A stretch of 64,000 nucleotides of DNA, taken from assembly GCF_019977295.1 (NCBI RefSeq), contig NZ_AP024651.1, positions 4,402,001 through 4,466,000 on the forward strand, in the 5' to 3' direction. Shown here piece by piece: positions 35,564 through 44,052 of this stretch. Every line of letters starts with the position of its first letter. Position 1 is the stretch's first letter. A model generated the notes under the pieces. That model saw only the letters and a list, made by a program, of their open reading frames with translations. It ran no database searches and had not been told where the DNA came from. This stretch comes from Arthrobacter sp. StoSoilB20 (GTDB taxonomy: Bacteria; Actinomycetota; Actinomycetes; Actinomycetales; Micrococcaceae). The position numbers and the translations under genes are program-made.

Positions 35564-36037
35564 GTGAGTGATCAAGTAAATACAGCCGATCTCTACGACG
35601 AGCGCGGAGAGGAACTGGAGTCCATAGCGGTCCAGTTCCAGAACCTGGGTGGCCATACCCACTTCAGTGGCCCGGTGCGCACTATCCGGTGCTTCGAAGA
35701 CAATGCCTTGGTGAAGACCGTCCTCAATACCCCCGGCGAAGGGGCCGTGCTGGTCATTGACGGCCAGGCTTCACTCCGCACGGCGCTTATGGGGGACCTC
35801 ATCGCCGCCAGTGCTGTAGAAAACGGCTGGTCCGGCGTAGTGATCAACGGGGCCATCAGGGATCGGGAAGCCATCGCCCGCCTGCCACTGGGCGTCAAGG
35901 CACTGGGTAGCAACCCCAAGAAGAGTGCCAAGACAGGCGTTGGAGAGGTGGACGTGGAGCTGATCATTGATCGCGTCCGCATCCAACCCGGCGTGATGAT
36001 CTACTGCGATCCGGACGGCATCCTGATCGAGCGCTGA
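35564..36037 (+). CDS. rraA: RraA-like protein (RNase E activity regulator / HMG aldolase fold)
   Basis: 157 residues. The RraA fold markers are VQFQNLGGHTHFSGPVRTI, VLVIDGQASLRTALMGDLIA, GVVINGAIRD and LPLGVKALGSNPKKS. Bacterial RraA binds and inhibits RNase E; close relatives are divalent-metal 4-hydroxy-4-methyl-2-oxoglutarate aldolases, and the GD...NGxIRD residues used by the aldolase are present. Length and sequence fit the RraA subgroup. GTG start at 35564 after GAGGAG. Monocistronic. Confidence 0.85.
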   Translation: MSDQVNTADLYDERGEELESIAVQFQNLGGHTHFSGPVRTIRCFEDNALVKTVLNTPGEGAVLVIDGQASLRTALMGDLIAASAVENGWSGVVINGAIRDREAIARLPLGVKALGSNPKKSAKTGVGEVDVELIIDRVRIQPGVMIYCDPDGILIER

Positions 36038-36109
36038 CTCTTCCGCGGTCTCCGACTTAGAGGGAAAGTTGAAGAAATATTCTCCCAGCGGGAATCAACC
36101 TGGCAGTAA

Positions 36110-36132
36110 GATAGTTACTGAAAGCAACTATC
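36110..36132. promoter_or_regulatory. Putative operator of the DHA2 transporter gene
   Basis: GATAGTT and AACTATC are perfect inverted arms separated by 9 nt, overlapping a possible -10 (TAAGAT, 36107-36112). It is 38 nt upstream of the transporter start. No regulator gene adjoins, so the repressor must be encoded elsewhere. Confidence 0.45.
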
Positions 36133-36169
36133 CTGCTTAATCCACTTTTCTGCCACCTCTGGAGAAGAT

Positions 36170-37822
36170 ATGTCCAAAACCACGCCCGTTCGGGCCGCCG
36201 GTGAGGTCTTGACCCATCGTCAGACACTCACCGTCATGGTGGGACTCATGCTCGGCATGTTCCTGTCCTCGCTGGATCAGACCATCGTGTCCACGTCCAT
36301 CTACACCATTGCCAACGACCTCGATGGCCTTTCGCTTCAGGCATGGGCAACCACGGCGTACTTGATCACTTCAACAGTGAGCACGCCCCTATACGGAAAG
36401 CTGAGCGACATCTTCGGTCGTCGCCCGCTGTACCTCGTGGCTATCGTCATCTTCCTGGCAGGCTCCCTTTACGCGGGATCGGTCCACTCCATGACCGAGT
36501 TGGCGATTGCCCGCGGCATCCAGGGACTCGGCGCCGGTGGTTTGCTCGCCTTGGCGTTGACCATCATCGGCGACATCGTTGCTTTGAAGGACAGGGCCAA
36601 GTACCAGGGCTACTTCATGTCGGTGTTCGGCATTTCTTCCGTGCTCGGCCCGGTGATCGGCGGTGCCTTCGCAGGATCCTCCAATATCCTCGGCTTCGAC
36701 GGCTGGCGCTGGGTGTTCTTCATTAACCTGCCCATCGGGCTGGCTGCCCTTGTAGTGGTCTTCATGTATCTGCACCTGCCGGCTAGGCATGTAAAGCAAA
36801 AGATCGACTACTGGGGTGCTGCCGCAATTACGTTGGCTATTGTTCCGCTGCTGTTGGTGGCAGAACAGGGCCGGACCTGGGGTTGGTCATCCGCCGGATC
36901 GTGGCTCTGCTACGGACTGGGCGTCATCGGCATCGTGTCATTCCTGCTCGCTGAGAAGCGTGCCGGAGACTACGCGCTGATCCCGTTGCGGCTCTTCAAG
37001 AACACCACGTTTGGGCTCTCTTCCCTGCTGAACTTCATCATCGGCATCGGCATGTTCGGCGCCATCGCCATGCTTCCCATGTACTTGCAGCTGGTCAAGG
37101 GCCTCACGCCCACCGAGGCTGGCCTGATGATGATCACCTTTACTGTGGGCATCCTGTTCGGGTCCATCTCTGCCGGCCGCACCATCTCGTCGTCGGGTGT
37201 TTACAGGATCTTCCCGATCCTGGGCACGGCTATCCTGGCCGGCGCGGCTACCGTCATGGGGCTGGTCCTGGGAGTCGATACAGGCTTGTGGGTCCCCGGC
37301 CTGATCGCTGTATTCTTCGGCGTCGGATTGGGCTTCTGCATGCAGCCCCTGACGCTCGCCATGCAGGTCTCCGTTCCGCCGAAGGACATGGGCGTTGGCA
37401 CCTCCACGGCTGCGTTCTTCCGCTCCATGGGCGGCGCGGTAGGCACAGCCGTGTTCATCTCGATGCTGTTCAGCACCGCGGCTGACAAGATCGCCGACGG
37501 CATGAAGACCGCAGCAGCCAGCCCGGACTACCAGGCGGTCATGCGTGACCCTGCCGTGGCTTCGGACCCCGCCAACGCCAAGCTCTTTGACTTCTTCAAG
37601 AACGGCGCCAACAACGATTCGCTGAACGACACCAGTTGGCTCCACTCGGCGAACAGCACACTCACCCGGCCAATCACGGAAGGCTTCGCGCAGGCCATCG
37701 ATGTGGTCATGCTGACAGCCGCTGGTCTCATGATCATTGCGTTCCTGATTAGCTTCGCGTTGCCCAACAAGAAGCTCACGGATCCCAAGGCCGCAGCCAA
37801 GGATTCAGTACCGGCGCACTAG
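36170..37822 (+). CDS. MFS drug exporter, DHA2 (14-helix) family
   Basis: 550 residues. DHA2 motifs: SLDQTIVSTSIYTIANDL (helix 1), LYGKLSDIFGRRPLYL (motif A) and the helix 5 motif C-like SVLGPVIGGAF, which marks proton-driven exporters. Fourteen membrane segments fit the length. GGAGAAGAT precedes the ATG. An inverted-repeat operator and a strong terminator bound it as a single-gene unit. Substrates are likely lipophilic drugs or dyes; not defined by sequence. Confidence 0.88.
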   Translation: MSKTTPVRAAGEVLTHRQTLTVMVGLMLGMFLSSLDQTIVSTSIYTIANDLDGLSLQAWATTAYLITSTVSTPLYGKLSDIFGRRPLYLVAIVIFLAGSLYAGSVHSMTELAIARGIQGLGAGGLLALALTIIGDIVALKDRAKYQGYFMSVFGISSVLGPVIGGAFAGSSNILGFDGWRWVFFINLPIGLAALVVVFMYLHLPARHVKQKIDYWGAAAITLAIVPLLLVAEQGRTWGWSSAGSWLCYGLGVIGIVSFLLAEKRAGDYALIPLRLFKNTTFGLSSLLNFIIGIGMFGAIAMLPMYLQLVKGLTPTEAGLMMITFTVGILFGSISAGRTISSSGVYRIFPILGTAILAGAATVMGLVLGVDTGLWVPGLIAVFFGVGLGFCMQPLTLAMQVSVPPKDMGVGTSTAAFFRSMGGAVGTAVFISMLFSTAADKIADGMKTAAASPDYQAVMRDPAVASDPANAKLFDFFKNGANNDSLNDTSWLHSANSTLTRPITEGFAQAIDVVMLTAAGLMIIAFLISFALPNKKLTDPKAAAKDSVPAH

Positions 37823-37871
37823 CAAAACTAAAAGCGATTTACCCTCGGCGCCTTTTCCGGTGCTGAAGTCA

Positions 37872-37901
37872 ACGGCAGGCAGCCCTCGGGCTGCCTGCCG
37901 T
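37872..37901 (+). terminator. Terminator of the DHA2 gene
   Basis: A perfect 14-bp stem (ACGGCAGGCAGCCC and complement) with a 2-nt loop, 50 nt after the stop codon, followed by CTTC rather than a T-run. The gene-free stretch 37823-38183 holds this hairpin, the operator at 38072 and otherwise nothing recognised. Confidence 0.7.
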
Positions 37902-38071
37902 CTTCACACCTGGCTTGTCGCACCCCTTCTGCGTTCAAGTACTTACACGACGGGCTCGCTGCCTCCCTTGGCGAAGAGCTGCAGTCGGCTCCCAGCCGGC
38001 TCTCAGCTGCCGAACAGGCGCAGTTGTGTTCACAACCTGAATGCATGTAGCGTCCGTCACTTGACTGGAAC

Positions 38072-38093
38072 TGTGGCGATATGACGTGCCACA
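38072..38093. promoter_or_regulatory. Putative operator upstream of the sugar porter gene
   Basis: TGTGGC and GCCACA form perfect inverted arms separated by 10 nt, 91 bp upstream of the ATG. TTGACT at 38061-38066 just upstream may be a -35 element. The binding protein is unknown. Confidence 0.4.
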
Positions 38094-38183
38094 CTGTGTA
38101 GCGCGAGTGCACCGGCGTCCCTGTCGGACAGCCGACGACGTCCCGCACTTCGCTCCCACACCACCGTTCCCCAAGGGAGACCC

Positions 38184-39653
38184 ATGTCCAGTTCCAGCAC
38201 CGAAGGCGCGCCCCCAGTTTCACGGAAGGTGATCGGCCTGGCCGTCGCCGGCGCGGTGGGCGGCTTCCTCTTCGGTTTCGATTCTTCTGTGGTCAACGGT
38301 GCCGTTGATGCGATGGCGGACGAATTCGTCATGAGCGAGGCCCTGACCGGATTTGCTGTAGCTGTCGCACTGCTGGGCTGTGCTGCCGGTGCCTACTTTG
38401 CCGGCAAGATTGCCGACCGCTACGGACGCATCCCGGCCATGAAGATCGGCGCCCTGCTCTTCTTGGTGAGCGCCATCGGCACAGGCCTTGCCTTCAGCGT
38501 GTGGGACCTGATCTTCTGGCGGCTCGTCGGCGGCCTGGGCATCGGCCTCGCCTCTGTCATTGCTCCCGCCTATATCTCCGAGATCTCGCCCCGACACGTC
38601 CGCGGCCGCTTGGCTTCACTCCAGCAGCTTGCGATCACCACCGGTATTTTTGCCGCACTCCTCTCCGATGCAGTGCTGGCGAACTCGGCCGGCGGTGCGG
38701 GAGGTATGTTGTGGTTCGGCATCGAGGCGTGGCGCTGGATGTTCATCGCCTGCGCCGTACCTGCAGCAGTGTACGGATGGATCGCCTTCCGCTTGCCCGA
38801 GTCCCCTCACTTCCTGGTACTCAACGGTAAGGAAGACCAAGCCCGCACCATCTTCAACAAGCTCATCCCCGGTGACGACATAGAACGGCACATCCGCGAG
38901 ATCCGCGAATCCATCCAGCAGGAAAAGTTGTCCACCAAGAAGGGCTCCTTGCGTGGCAACCGATTCGGCCTGCTGCCTGTGGTCTGGATCGGCATTATCC
39001 TTTCCGTTTTGCAGCAGTTCGTTGGAATCAACGTCATCTTCTATTACTCCACCACCCTGTGGAAGGCTGTCGGGTTCCAGGAAAAGGACTCACTCACCAT
39101 CTCTGTGGCCACGTCCGTCACCAATATCCTGGTAACTCTCGTAGCCATCGCACTGGTAGACCGCATCGGACGACGGCCCATCCTGCTCACCGGATCCATC
39201 GGCATGGCCGTTTCACTTGGCGTCATGGCGCTGGCTTTCTCGTCTGCGACCGGGACGGGATCGGAAATCACCCTTCCCGGCGCCTGGGGCCCTGTTGCCT
39301 TGGTGGCCGCCAACGTATTTGTGATCAGCTTTGGCGCCTCATGGGGTCCGCTCGTATGGGTTCTGTTGGGCGAGATCTTCCCGTCCCGCATTCGCGCCCG
39401 CGCCCTGGGCCTGGCGGCCGCTGCGCAGTGGATCGCCAACTTCGCCATCACCCTTAGCTTCCCCATCATGGCGGCTGGTTCGCTGCCACTGACGTACGCC
39501 ATGTACGCGGCATTCGCGGCGGCGTCGTTCTTCTTCGTGATGTTCAAGGTTCCCGAGACCAACGGCATGTCCCTGGAGCAAGCCGAGACACTGTTCGTTC
39601 CCAAAGGGGCGCCTGTTGCTCCGCTGCCGGTAGCCTCCGACGAACCAAAGTAG
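38184..39653 (+). CDS. Sugar porter family MFS transporter
   Basis: 489 residues, 12 helices. Sugar-porter signatures: GGFLFGFDSSVVNGA in helix 1, GKIADRYGRIPAM, the loop 6-7 motif PESPHFL, and the C-terminal PETNG. QQFVGINVIFYYSTTLW in helix 7 is the residue set that contacts hexoses in XylE/GLUT-type carriers. This makes a proton-coupled monosaccharide importer likely (glucose, xylose, galactose or inositol). AAGGGAGACCC precedes the ATG. Single-gene unit with a clear terminator. Confidence 0.92.
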   Translation: MSSSSTEGAPPVSRKVIGLAVAGAVGGFLFGFDSSVVNGAVDAMADEFVMSEALTGFAVAVALLGCAAGAYFAGKIADRYGRIPAMKIGALLFLVSAIGTGLAFSVWDLIFWRLVGGLGIGLASVIAPAYISEISPRHVRGRLASLQQLAITTGIFAALLSDAVLANSAGGAGGMLWFGIEAWRWMFIACAVPAAVYGWIAFRLPESPHFLVLNGKEDQARTIFNKLIPGDDIERHIREIRESIQQEKLSTKKGSLRGNRFGLLPVVWIGIILSVLQQFVGINVIFYYSTTLWKAVGFQEKDSLTISVATSVTNILVTLVAIALVDRIGRRPILLTGSIGMAVSLGVMALAFSSATGTGSEITLPGAWGPVALVAANVFVISFGASWGPLVWVLLGEIFPSRIRARALGLAAAAQWIANFAITLSFPIMAAGSLPLTYAMYAAFAAASFFFVMFKVPETNGMSLEQAETLFVPKGAPVAPLPVASDEPK

Positions 39654-39660
39654 CGCAAAC

Positions 39661-39700
39661 GAAGCCCGGCGGATTGATTCCGCCGGGCTTCGTTTTGTTT
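39661..39700 (+). terminator. Terminator of the sugar porter gene
   Basis: GAAGCCCGGCGGA and its exact complement with loop TTGAT, followed by GTTTTGTTT. A textbook rho-independent terminator. Confidence 0.92.
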
Positions 39701-39751
39701 AAGGGGTTATGTTCTAAGTTCTGCTTGGGATGCAGGGCCTCACCGCAGTGC

Positions 39752-40990
39752 TCACACCAAGTGCGGCTCGTGCGATTTCAGGTATGCCCGCCCTCCAAAA
39801 GCGATGAGGATGGCGATGACCATGGCAACAGCGCCGGCAAAGAAAGGAACCTGGGGTCCGAAGTGCTCGCCGAGCTGCGCCGCAGCGAACGGGGCCAAAG
39901 CTCCACCCATCCAGCGCACAAAGTTGTAGCCTGCGGAAGCAACAGGTCGCGGTGAGTCTGAGACACCCATGGCAAGTTCTGTGTAGACCGTGTTGTTGAT
40001 GCCCAGCAGGGCACCGGCCACGATGACGAACACGACGACGGCAGTCACCGAGTGCCCTGCGGCCAGTCCCAACCCCACGAGGTCGAGCATGAGGGCAGCC
40101 AACGTACCCGTCAGGACCTTCACAGCACCGAAGCGCTTCTGCAGAACGGGAGCAACGAATACCGAGAAGACGGCCACGGCCACACCCCAGCCAAAGAACA
40201 CGCCCCCGATACCGTAGGCATCCATGCCCAGGATGAAGGGCGTGAAAGCGAGGATGGTGAAGAAGCCGTAGTTATAGAAAAGCGCGCTGGCTGCGGTGGT
40301 GCGAAGGCCCTTATGTCCAAGCGCCAGGAGCGGATCCCGGAGACGGGACTTCTTGGCCGGAGCGGGCGTTTTTGGCAACAATGCCAGCAGGGCGATGAAT
40401 GCAGCGGCCATGAGGACTGCCGTACCGAAGAAGGGCGCCCTCCACTGCCAGCCGCCAAGGAGCGCACCCAGCAATGGGCCGAGTGAGATGCCAAGGCCCA
40501 GGGCTGCTTCATAGAGGATGATGGCCGTGCCGGTCCCACCGCTGGCTACACCAACGATCACGGCAAGGGCCGTGGCCACGAACAGGGCGTTGCCGAGACC
40601 CCACCCTGCGCGGAAGCCCACCAATTGTTCAACGCTTCCGGAGAGCCCCGACAACGACGCGAACACCACGATGATGGCCAACCCGATCAACAGGGTCTTC
40701 TTGCCGCCGATCCTTGAGGAGACAAAGCCGCTGATCAGCATGGCAATGGCTGTCACCAGGAAGTAACTGGTGAAGAGAAGGGATACCTCGCTGGTGGACG
40801 CTTCAAGGTTCTTGGCGATCGCGGGCAGGATGGGGTCCACGAGCCCGATGCCCATAAACGCGAAGACGGCCGCGAGCGCTGTGGCCCACACGGCCTTCGG
40901 CTGCTTAAGGAAGGAAGCTTTCTCAGCCTCCAGCGTGGTTTCGATTGTTGTTTCGGCGCTTGCTGAAGCGTCAGCCAACTGGCGTGACAT
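39752..40990 (-). CDS. MFS transporter, arabinose-efflux-permease-like (DHA1)
   Basis: 412 residues, 12 helices. Motifs: FMGIGLVDPILPAIAKNLEAS in helix 1, SGFVSSRIGGKKTLLIGL in loop 2-3, and a Gly-rich helix 5 (ALGLGISLGPLLGALLGG) typical of exporters. AAGGAG precedes the ATG. It lies 46 nt after a MarR gene in the same direction, and that pair with its palindromic operator resembles a self-repressed drug or metabolite export unit. Confidence 0.87.
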   Translation of the reverse strand: MSRQLADASASAETTIETTLEAEKASFLKQPKAVWATALAAVFAFMGIGLVDPILPAIAKNLEASTSEVSLLFTSYFLVTAIAMLISGFVSSRIGGKKTLLIGLAIIVVFASLSGLSGSVEQLVGFRAGWGLGNALFVATALAVIVGVASGGTGTAIILYEAALGLGISLGPLLGALLGGWQWRAPFFGTAVLMAAAFIALLALLPKTPAPAKKSRLRDPLLALGHKGLRTTAASALFYNYGFFTILAFTPFILGMDAYGIGGVFFGWGVAVAVFSVFVAPVLQKRFGAVKVLTGTLAALMLDLVGLGLAAGHSVTAVVVFVIVAGALLGINNTVYTELAMGVSDSPRPVASAGYNFVRWMGGALAPFAAAQLGEHFGPQVPFFAGAVAMVIAILIAFGGRAYLKSHEPHLV

Positions 40991-41036
40991 TCAATGGCTC
41001 CTTGTGTGCTGGGTTTTTCTAGTCGTGATGGATTAC

Positions 41037-41477
41037 TCAGTTCTGGAATGAACTGTTGAGCTTGGCGATGACTGGCAATGCTGCGGCGAGATGCTCGATT
41101 TCGTCGCCGCTAAGGCCTTTGAGCAGTTCTGCCACCATGGCGTTGCGCCGCTGGTTGGCAAACCCGACGGCGGCCGTCCCTGCCTCGGTGATCACTACCT
41201 GGACTGCGCGGGAATCATCGGGATCCTGCTGTCTGGTGACCAGGCCGGCACGCTCGAGCTTGATGATCTGCTCGGTAGCACTGGGAACTTTGATGCCCAG
41301 GTTCTTGGCGATATCACCAACACGGAGGCCGCCATCTGAAGTCATGGACAGCAGGCTGAGTTGGGCAGCGGTAAGGTCACCTTCAGGATCAAGGCGGCGG
41401 AACATGTAAACGCCGAGCCGCAATGACTCACGGAATTCCTGCGCGAGTTCCAGCAGCCGGGGATCAAAGGAGTTCAT
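41037..41477 (-). CDS. MarR-family transcriptional regulator
   Basis: 146 residues. MarR winged helix: LTAAQLSLLSMTSDGGLRVG, IAKNLGIKVPSATEQIIKLE, and the wing GLVTRQQDPDDSRAVQVVIT with its DxR motif. It probably represses itself and the downstream MFS exporter through the 33-bp palindrome that touches its start codon. The inducing ligand is unknown. Confidence 0.92.
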   Translation of the reverse strand: MNSFDPRLLELAQEFRESLRLGVYMFRRLDPEGDLTAAQLSLLSMTSDGGLRVGDIAKNLGIKVPSATEQIIKLERAGLVTRQQDPDDSRAVQVVITEAGTAAVGFANQRRNAMVAELLKGLSGDEIEHLAAALPVIAKLNSSFQN

Positions 41478-41510
41478 ATTTAGGTAGCCTAACAGTTAGG
41501 GTACCTAAAT
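41478..41510. promoter_or_regulatory. 33-bp palindromic operator at the MarR start
   Basis: Arms ATTTAGGTA-G-CCTAAC and GTTAGG-G-TACCTAAAT surround a central A; only one pair besides the centre is mismatched. The palindrome is directly adjacent to the MarR ATG, so bound MarR would block its own transcription. It also lies 7 nt from the 3' end of the DUF222/HNH gene. Confidence 0.7.
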
Positions 41511-41516
41511 ATCAAA

Positions 41517-42959
41517 CTACGACCCCTGCGGCCCACTGTGCCCCGGGAGCGGCGGCGCCGATGAACGATACCCATGCCCGGTGGGCGTCCTGACCTCCAA
41601 CGTGTGAACTTCTCCGGACACCTGCTTTGCCATCCATCCAGGGTTTTCCTTGGTGTGATTGCAGGCTTCACAGAGCCCGGCGCCATTGCCCACGGTGGTG
41701 GTCCCTCCTGAATGCCACGGGACAACGTGATCGATGTGCCGGATGGGAGCGTCACAGTAGGGCGTGCGGCATATGTCATCGCGGACTTCAACGAAACGCC
41801 TCAGTCTCGGCGGGAACAGTCGAGCTTTCGAGTCCATGGTGAGCAGCTCACCCGAGGACGGAGCCGTATAGAGGCGGCGGACCCACACATTAAATTCCGC
41901 ATCTTGGGCCGGGGGTGCCGTCCGGCGTGGCAGCACACGGCCACCCGGCTCACTGGCCCGCGCTGCATGCCCTTCGTTGGCCGCGCGCGTCATTTCCCCT
42001 ACCGCTTCCGAAGCAGCTTCTCCTGCGCCAACCAAGGCCCTGGCCCAGGCTGCCGGCACTATCCCATAGCCCTTGAGTCGGGCAGGCTCGCTGTCACCTT
42101 GCAACAGGGTGCGGTCTGTCATGATGAGCTCAAGGTCGACGCCGGCGATCCCACCACGCCTCCCTGTGACCCGTTCAACGAGGGCGTCTGCCATAACCTG
42201 GGCCCGGGTCCGGGACTCGCCACCGGAGCGGGAAGAGTCGGCTTTTCGACTGAGTGCGGCCCAGATGGCCACCCCCTGGGCAACGGGAAGCAGTGCCGTG
42301 AGGTAGGTCATGGCGTCCTGTGCCGGCCGGAGGCTGACCATCCGCCCAGTGGCAGCCTGAGTTGCGCGTTGGGCGACAGAACGGGGATCGCGCCGGTAGG
42401 CGGCGGCTTTCGCGGCAGCGATGATGGCTTTGTCGCCGGCGCCCTCGAAAGTACCCATGTCAGCGGCGAGCTCCTCGTCTACGGAGCGCCGGTCCTCCAC
42501 CGAGAGGCACGCCGTCTCTTTGACAAGCAAAGTGGCCCGCCACTCGTTGAGCTGGCCAGATTCCAAGGCGGCCATTGTGCGTGGCATTTCTGTCACCAGC
42601 GCGTTCGCCAGGCCAAGGAGACGGGATCCCCGGCTTGGCGACTCACGACGCGCCAAGGCAATCTGGGCTCCTGAACTCTGCCCCTGCTCCGAAGAAGGAA
42701 CACCGGCAAGCGCCTGCTCACGGCGTTGAGCGAGGTCGAAGGCCACGGCTGCACGGGCTTGGACTCCGGCGATGGCAGACTTCATGTCCTCCAGCCCACG
42801 CAGCTGATCAATCAGCTGAACGCTGGAAGAACCAAGACGAATGCCTCCCAACAGTGCGATGAGGGCCGGGACGCCGAGCACCGATTCGCCGGCCTCGTTC
42901 CCCACCCCGGAGGCAATTGAACCGGGGTCCACTCCTTGCCGCTCTCGAATCTTCTCCAT
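41517..42959 (-). CDS. DUF222 and HNH endonuclease domain protein
   Basis: 480 residues. The DUF222 region (about 45-330) is of the 13E12-repeat type (AAVAFDLAQRREQ, ATLLVKETACLSVEDRRSVDEE in part). The C-terminal HNH motif is complete: CRTPYCDAPIRHIDHVVPWH, then GGTTTVGNGAGLCEACNHTKE. The HNH suggests metal-dependent nicking or cutting of DNA. These proteins occur in many copies in actinobacterial genomes and their role is not established; some act like mobile elements. The ATG at 42959 has AAGGGTTGGGG upstream. No repeats bound the gene here apart from a short GTGGAAAA cluster upstream. Confidence 0.88.
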   Translation of the reverse strand: MEKIRERQGVDPGSIASGVGNEAGESVLGVPALIALLGGIRLGSSSVQLIDQLRGLEDMKSAIAGVQARAAVAFDLAQRREQALAGVPSSEQGQSSGAQIALARRESPSRGSRLLGLANALVTEMPRTMAALESGQLNEWRATLLVKETACLSVEDRRSVDEELAADMGTFEGAGDKAIIAAAKAAAYRRDPRSVAQRATQAATGRMVSLRPAQDAMTYLTALLPVAQGVAIWAALSRKADSSRSGGESRTRAQVMADALVERVTGRRGGIAGVDLELIMTDRTLLQGDSEPARLKGYGIVPAAWARALVGAGEAASEAVGEMTRAANEGHAARASEPGGRVLPRRTAPPAQDAEFNVWVRRLYTAPSSGELLTMDSKARLFPPRLRRFVEVRDDICRTPYCDAPIRHIDHVVPWHSGGTTTVGNGAGLCEACNHTKENPGWMAKQVSGEVHTLEVRTPTGHGYRSSAPPLPGHSGPQGS

Positions 42960-43010
42960 GCCCCAACCCTTCCAGCGGGCCTCCGGCACCATAAGGGCGG
43001 AATCTCCCTA

Positions 43011-43089
43011 TGTGGAAAACAAGCACTGTGGAAAACGGGCAAGTGTGGAAACGGGCACCATGGAAAGCAAGCAGTGGAAAACAAGCAAG
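43011..43089. repeat. Five degenerate GTGGAAAA repeats (DnaA-box-like)
   Basis: Units of 14-17 bp beginning at 43011, 43027, 43044, 43061 and 43075 share TGTGGAAAAC-GGGCA-like sequence. The first two contain TGTGGAAAA, whose complement TTTTCCACA fits the relaxed DnaA-box pattern TTWTNCACA. The cluster fills the space between the DUF222/HNH and GNAT genes. No dnaA or dnaN is nearby, so it is not the chromosomal origin. Confidence 0.5.
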
Positions 43090-43101
43090 CGCCGCAGATG
43101 G

Positions 43102-43608
43102 TCACAGCGTCAGCTTCATGCCCTCATGGCTGGCGACAAACCCCAACCGCTCGTAGAAACGGTGCGCCGCTACCCTCGATTTGTCCGTGGTCAGCTGCAC
43201 CAGTGAGCAGCCCCGCTCCTGCGCCTGGTCAACGGCCCACTGGATCATCAGCGCCCCAACACCTTGGCCCCGGAGGGCATCAGCCACCCGGACGGCTTCG
43301 ATCTGCGCACGCCAGGATCCCTTGCGCGACAAGCCCGGTAGGTAGCTCAGCTGGAACGTGGCCACCACCTCGCCGGCGAGTTCGCCCACCACCAGAAGGT
43401 GGGCGGGATCGGCGTCGATCGCGTCAAAAGCCTGCTGGTAGGGCACTGGATCCTCAGTGTTTTCGCGGGTGGCACCCAACTGATCGTCCACCAGCAGTTC
43501 AAGGATCCGGGGCAGGTCGCCTTTATGCGCCCGCCTAAGGGTGAAGGTTCCACCCTCGACGGCCGCGGTGAACAAGGCGGGCACGGTACCGGATGGAGTA
43601 GTCACCAC
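43102..43608 (-). CDS. GNAT family N-acetyltransferase
   Basis: 168 residues. GNAT fold: the acetyl-CoA loop is ALRGQGVGALMIQWAVDQAQ (pattern RxxGxG/A), preceded by the strand RAQIEAVRVAD and followed by HRFYERLGFVASHEGMKLTL at the C-terminus. The substrate cannot be told from the sequence. A GTG start (43608 or the next codon at 43605) is used. Divergent from the PadR operon across 112 bp. Confidence 0.88.
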   Translation of the reverse strand: MVTTPSGTVPALFTAAVEGGTFTLRRAHKGDLPRILELLVDDQLGATRENTEDPVPYQQAFDAIDADPAHLLVVGELAGEVVATFQLSYLPGLSRKGSWRAQIEAVRVADALRGQGVGALMIQWAVDQAQERGCSLVQLTTDKSRVAAHRFYERLGFVASHEGMKLTL

Positions 43609-43651
43609 CCCAGCATGCCACTTGGCAAAATAATTCCAGAACTCAGTGTTG

Positions 43652-43669
43652 CTAAGTACCGGTACTTAG
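43652..43669. promoter_or_regulatory. 18-bp perfect palindrome, putative PadR operator
   Basis: CTAAGTACCGGTACTTAG is fully symmetric and is followed by TTTTACTATG, a possible -10 region. It lies 52 bp upstream of the PadR start and 44 bp upstream of the divergent GNAT start. Confidence 0.6.
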
Positions 43670-43720
43670 TTTTACTATGTAGTGGTAGCTAGTAATACTG
43701 AGTAGCGAGGGAGGTGTCCG

Positions 43721-44050
43721 ATGGGCAAGCAGATGACAGAGATGCTCAAAGGCACATTGGAGGGCATAGTCCTGGCCCTCCTGACCGGCAAGGCAGCGTA
43801 TGGATACGAGATCACCACGCTGCTCCGTGAGCAGGGATTCACCGAGATCGCTGAAGGCACCGTGTACGCGCTGCTGGTCAGGATCGAGCAAAAGGGGCTA
43901 GTGGACGTTGAGAAGCGTCCGTCCGAAAAAGGGCCGCCCCGCAAGGTCTACACGCTCAACGCGCAGGGCCAAAAAGAACTGAACGAATTCTGGAACACCT
44001 GGAGCTTCTTGTCCGGACGGATTGAAGAGCTCCGCAAGGAAGGAAAGTAA
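43721..44050 (+). CDS. PadR-family transcriptional regulator
   Basis: 109 residues, the short PadR form. Winged helix: MLKGTLEGIVLALLTGKAAYGYEI, FTEIAEGTVYALLVRIEQKG and the wing VEKRPSEKGPPRKVYTLNAQG. Strong GGGAGG before the ATG. It heads an operon with a DUF1048 protein and a two-component ABC exporter, and is expected to repress that operon until a drug-like ligand binds. Confidence 0.93.
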   Translation: MGKQMTEMLKGTLEGIVLALLTGKAAYGYEITTLLREQGFTEIAEGTVYALLVRIEQKGLVDVEKRPSEKGPPRKVYTLNAQGQKELNEFWNTWSFLSGRIEELRKEGK

Positions 44051-44052
44051 CC

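Noticed and set aside
37828..38223. 131-residue minus-strand gene between the two transporters
   Set aside because: Cys/Arg-rich translation without known motifs; it covers a perfect terminator hairpin and the promoter of the sugar porter.
43011..43089. Chromosomal replication origin
   Set aside because: DnaA-box-like repeats are present, but only about 80 bp of them, without an AT-rich unwinding segment or dnaA/dnaN/rpmH neighbours.
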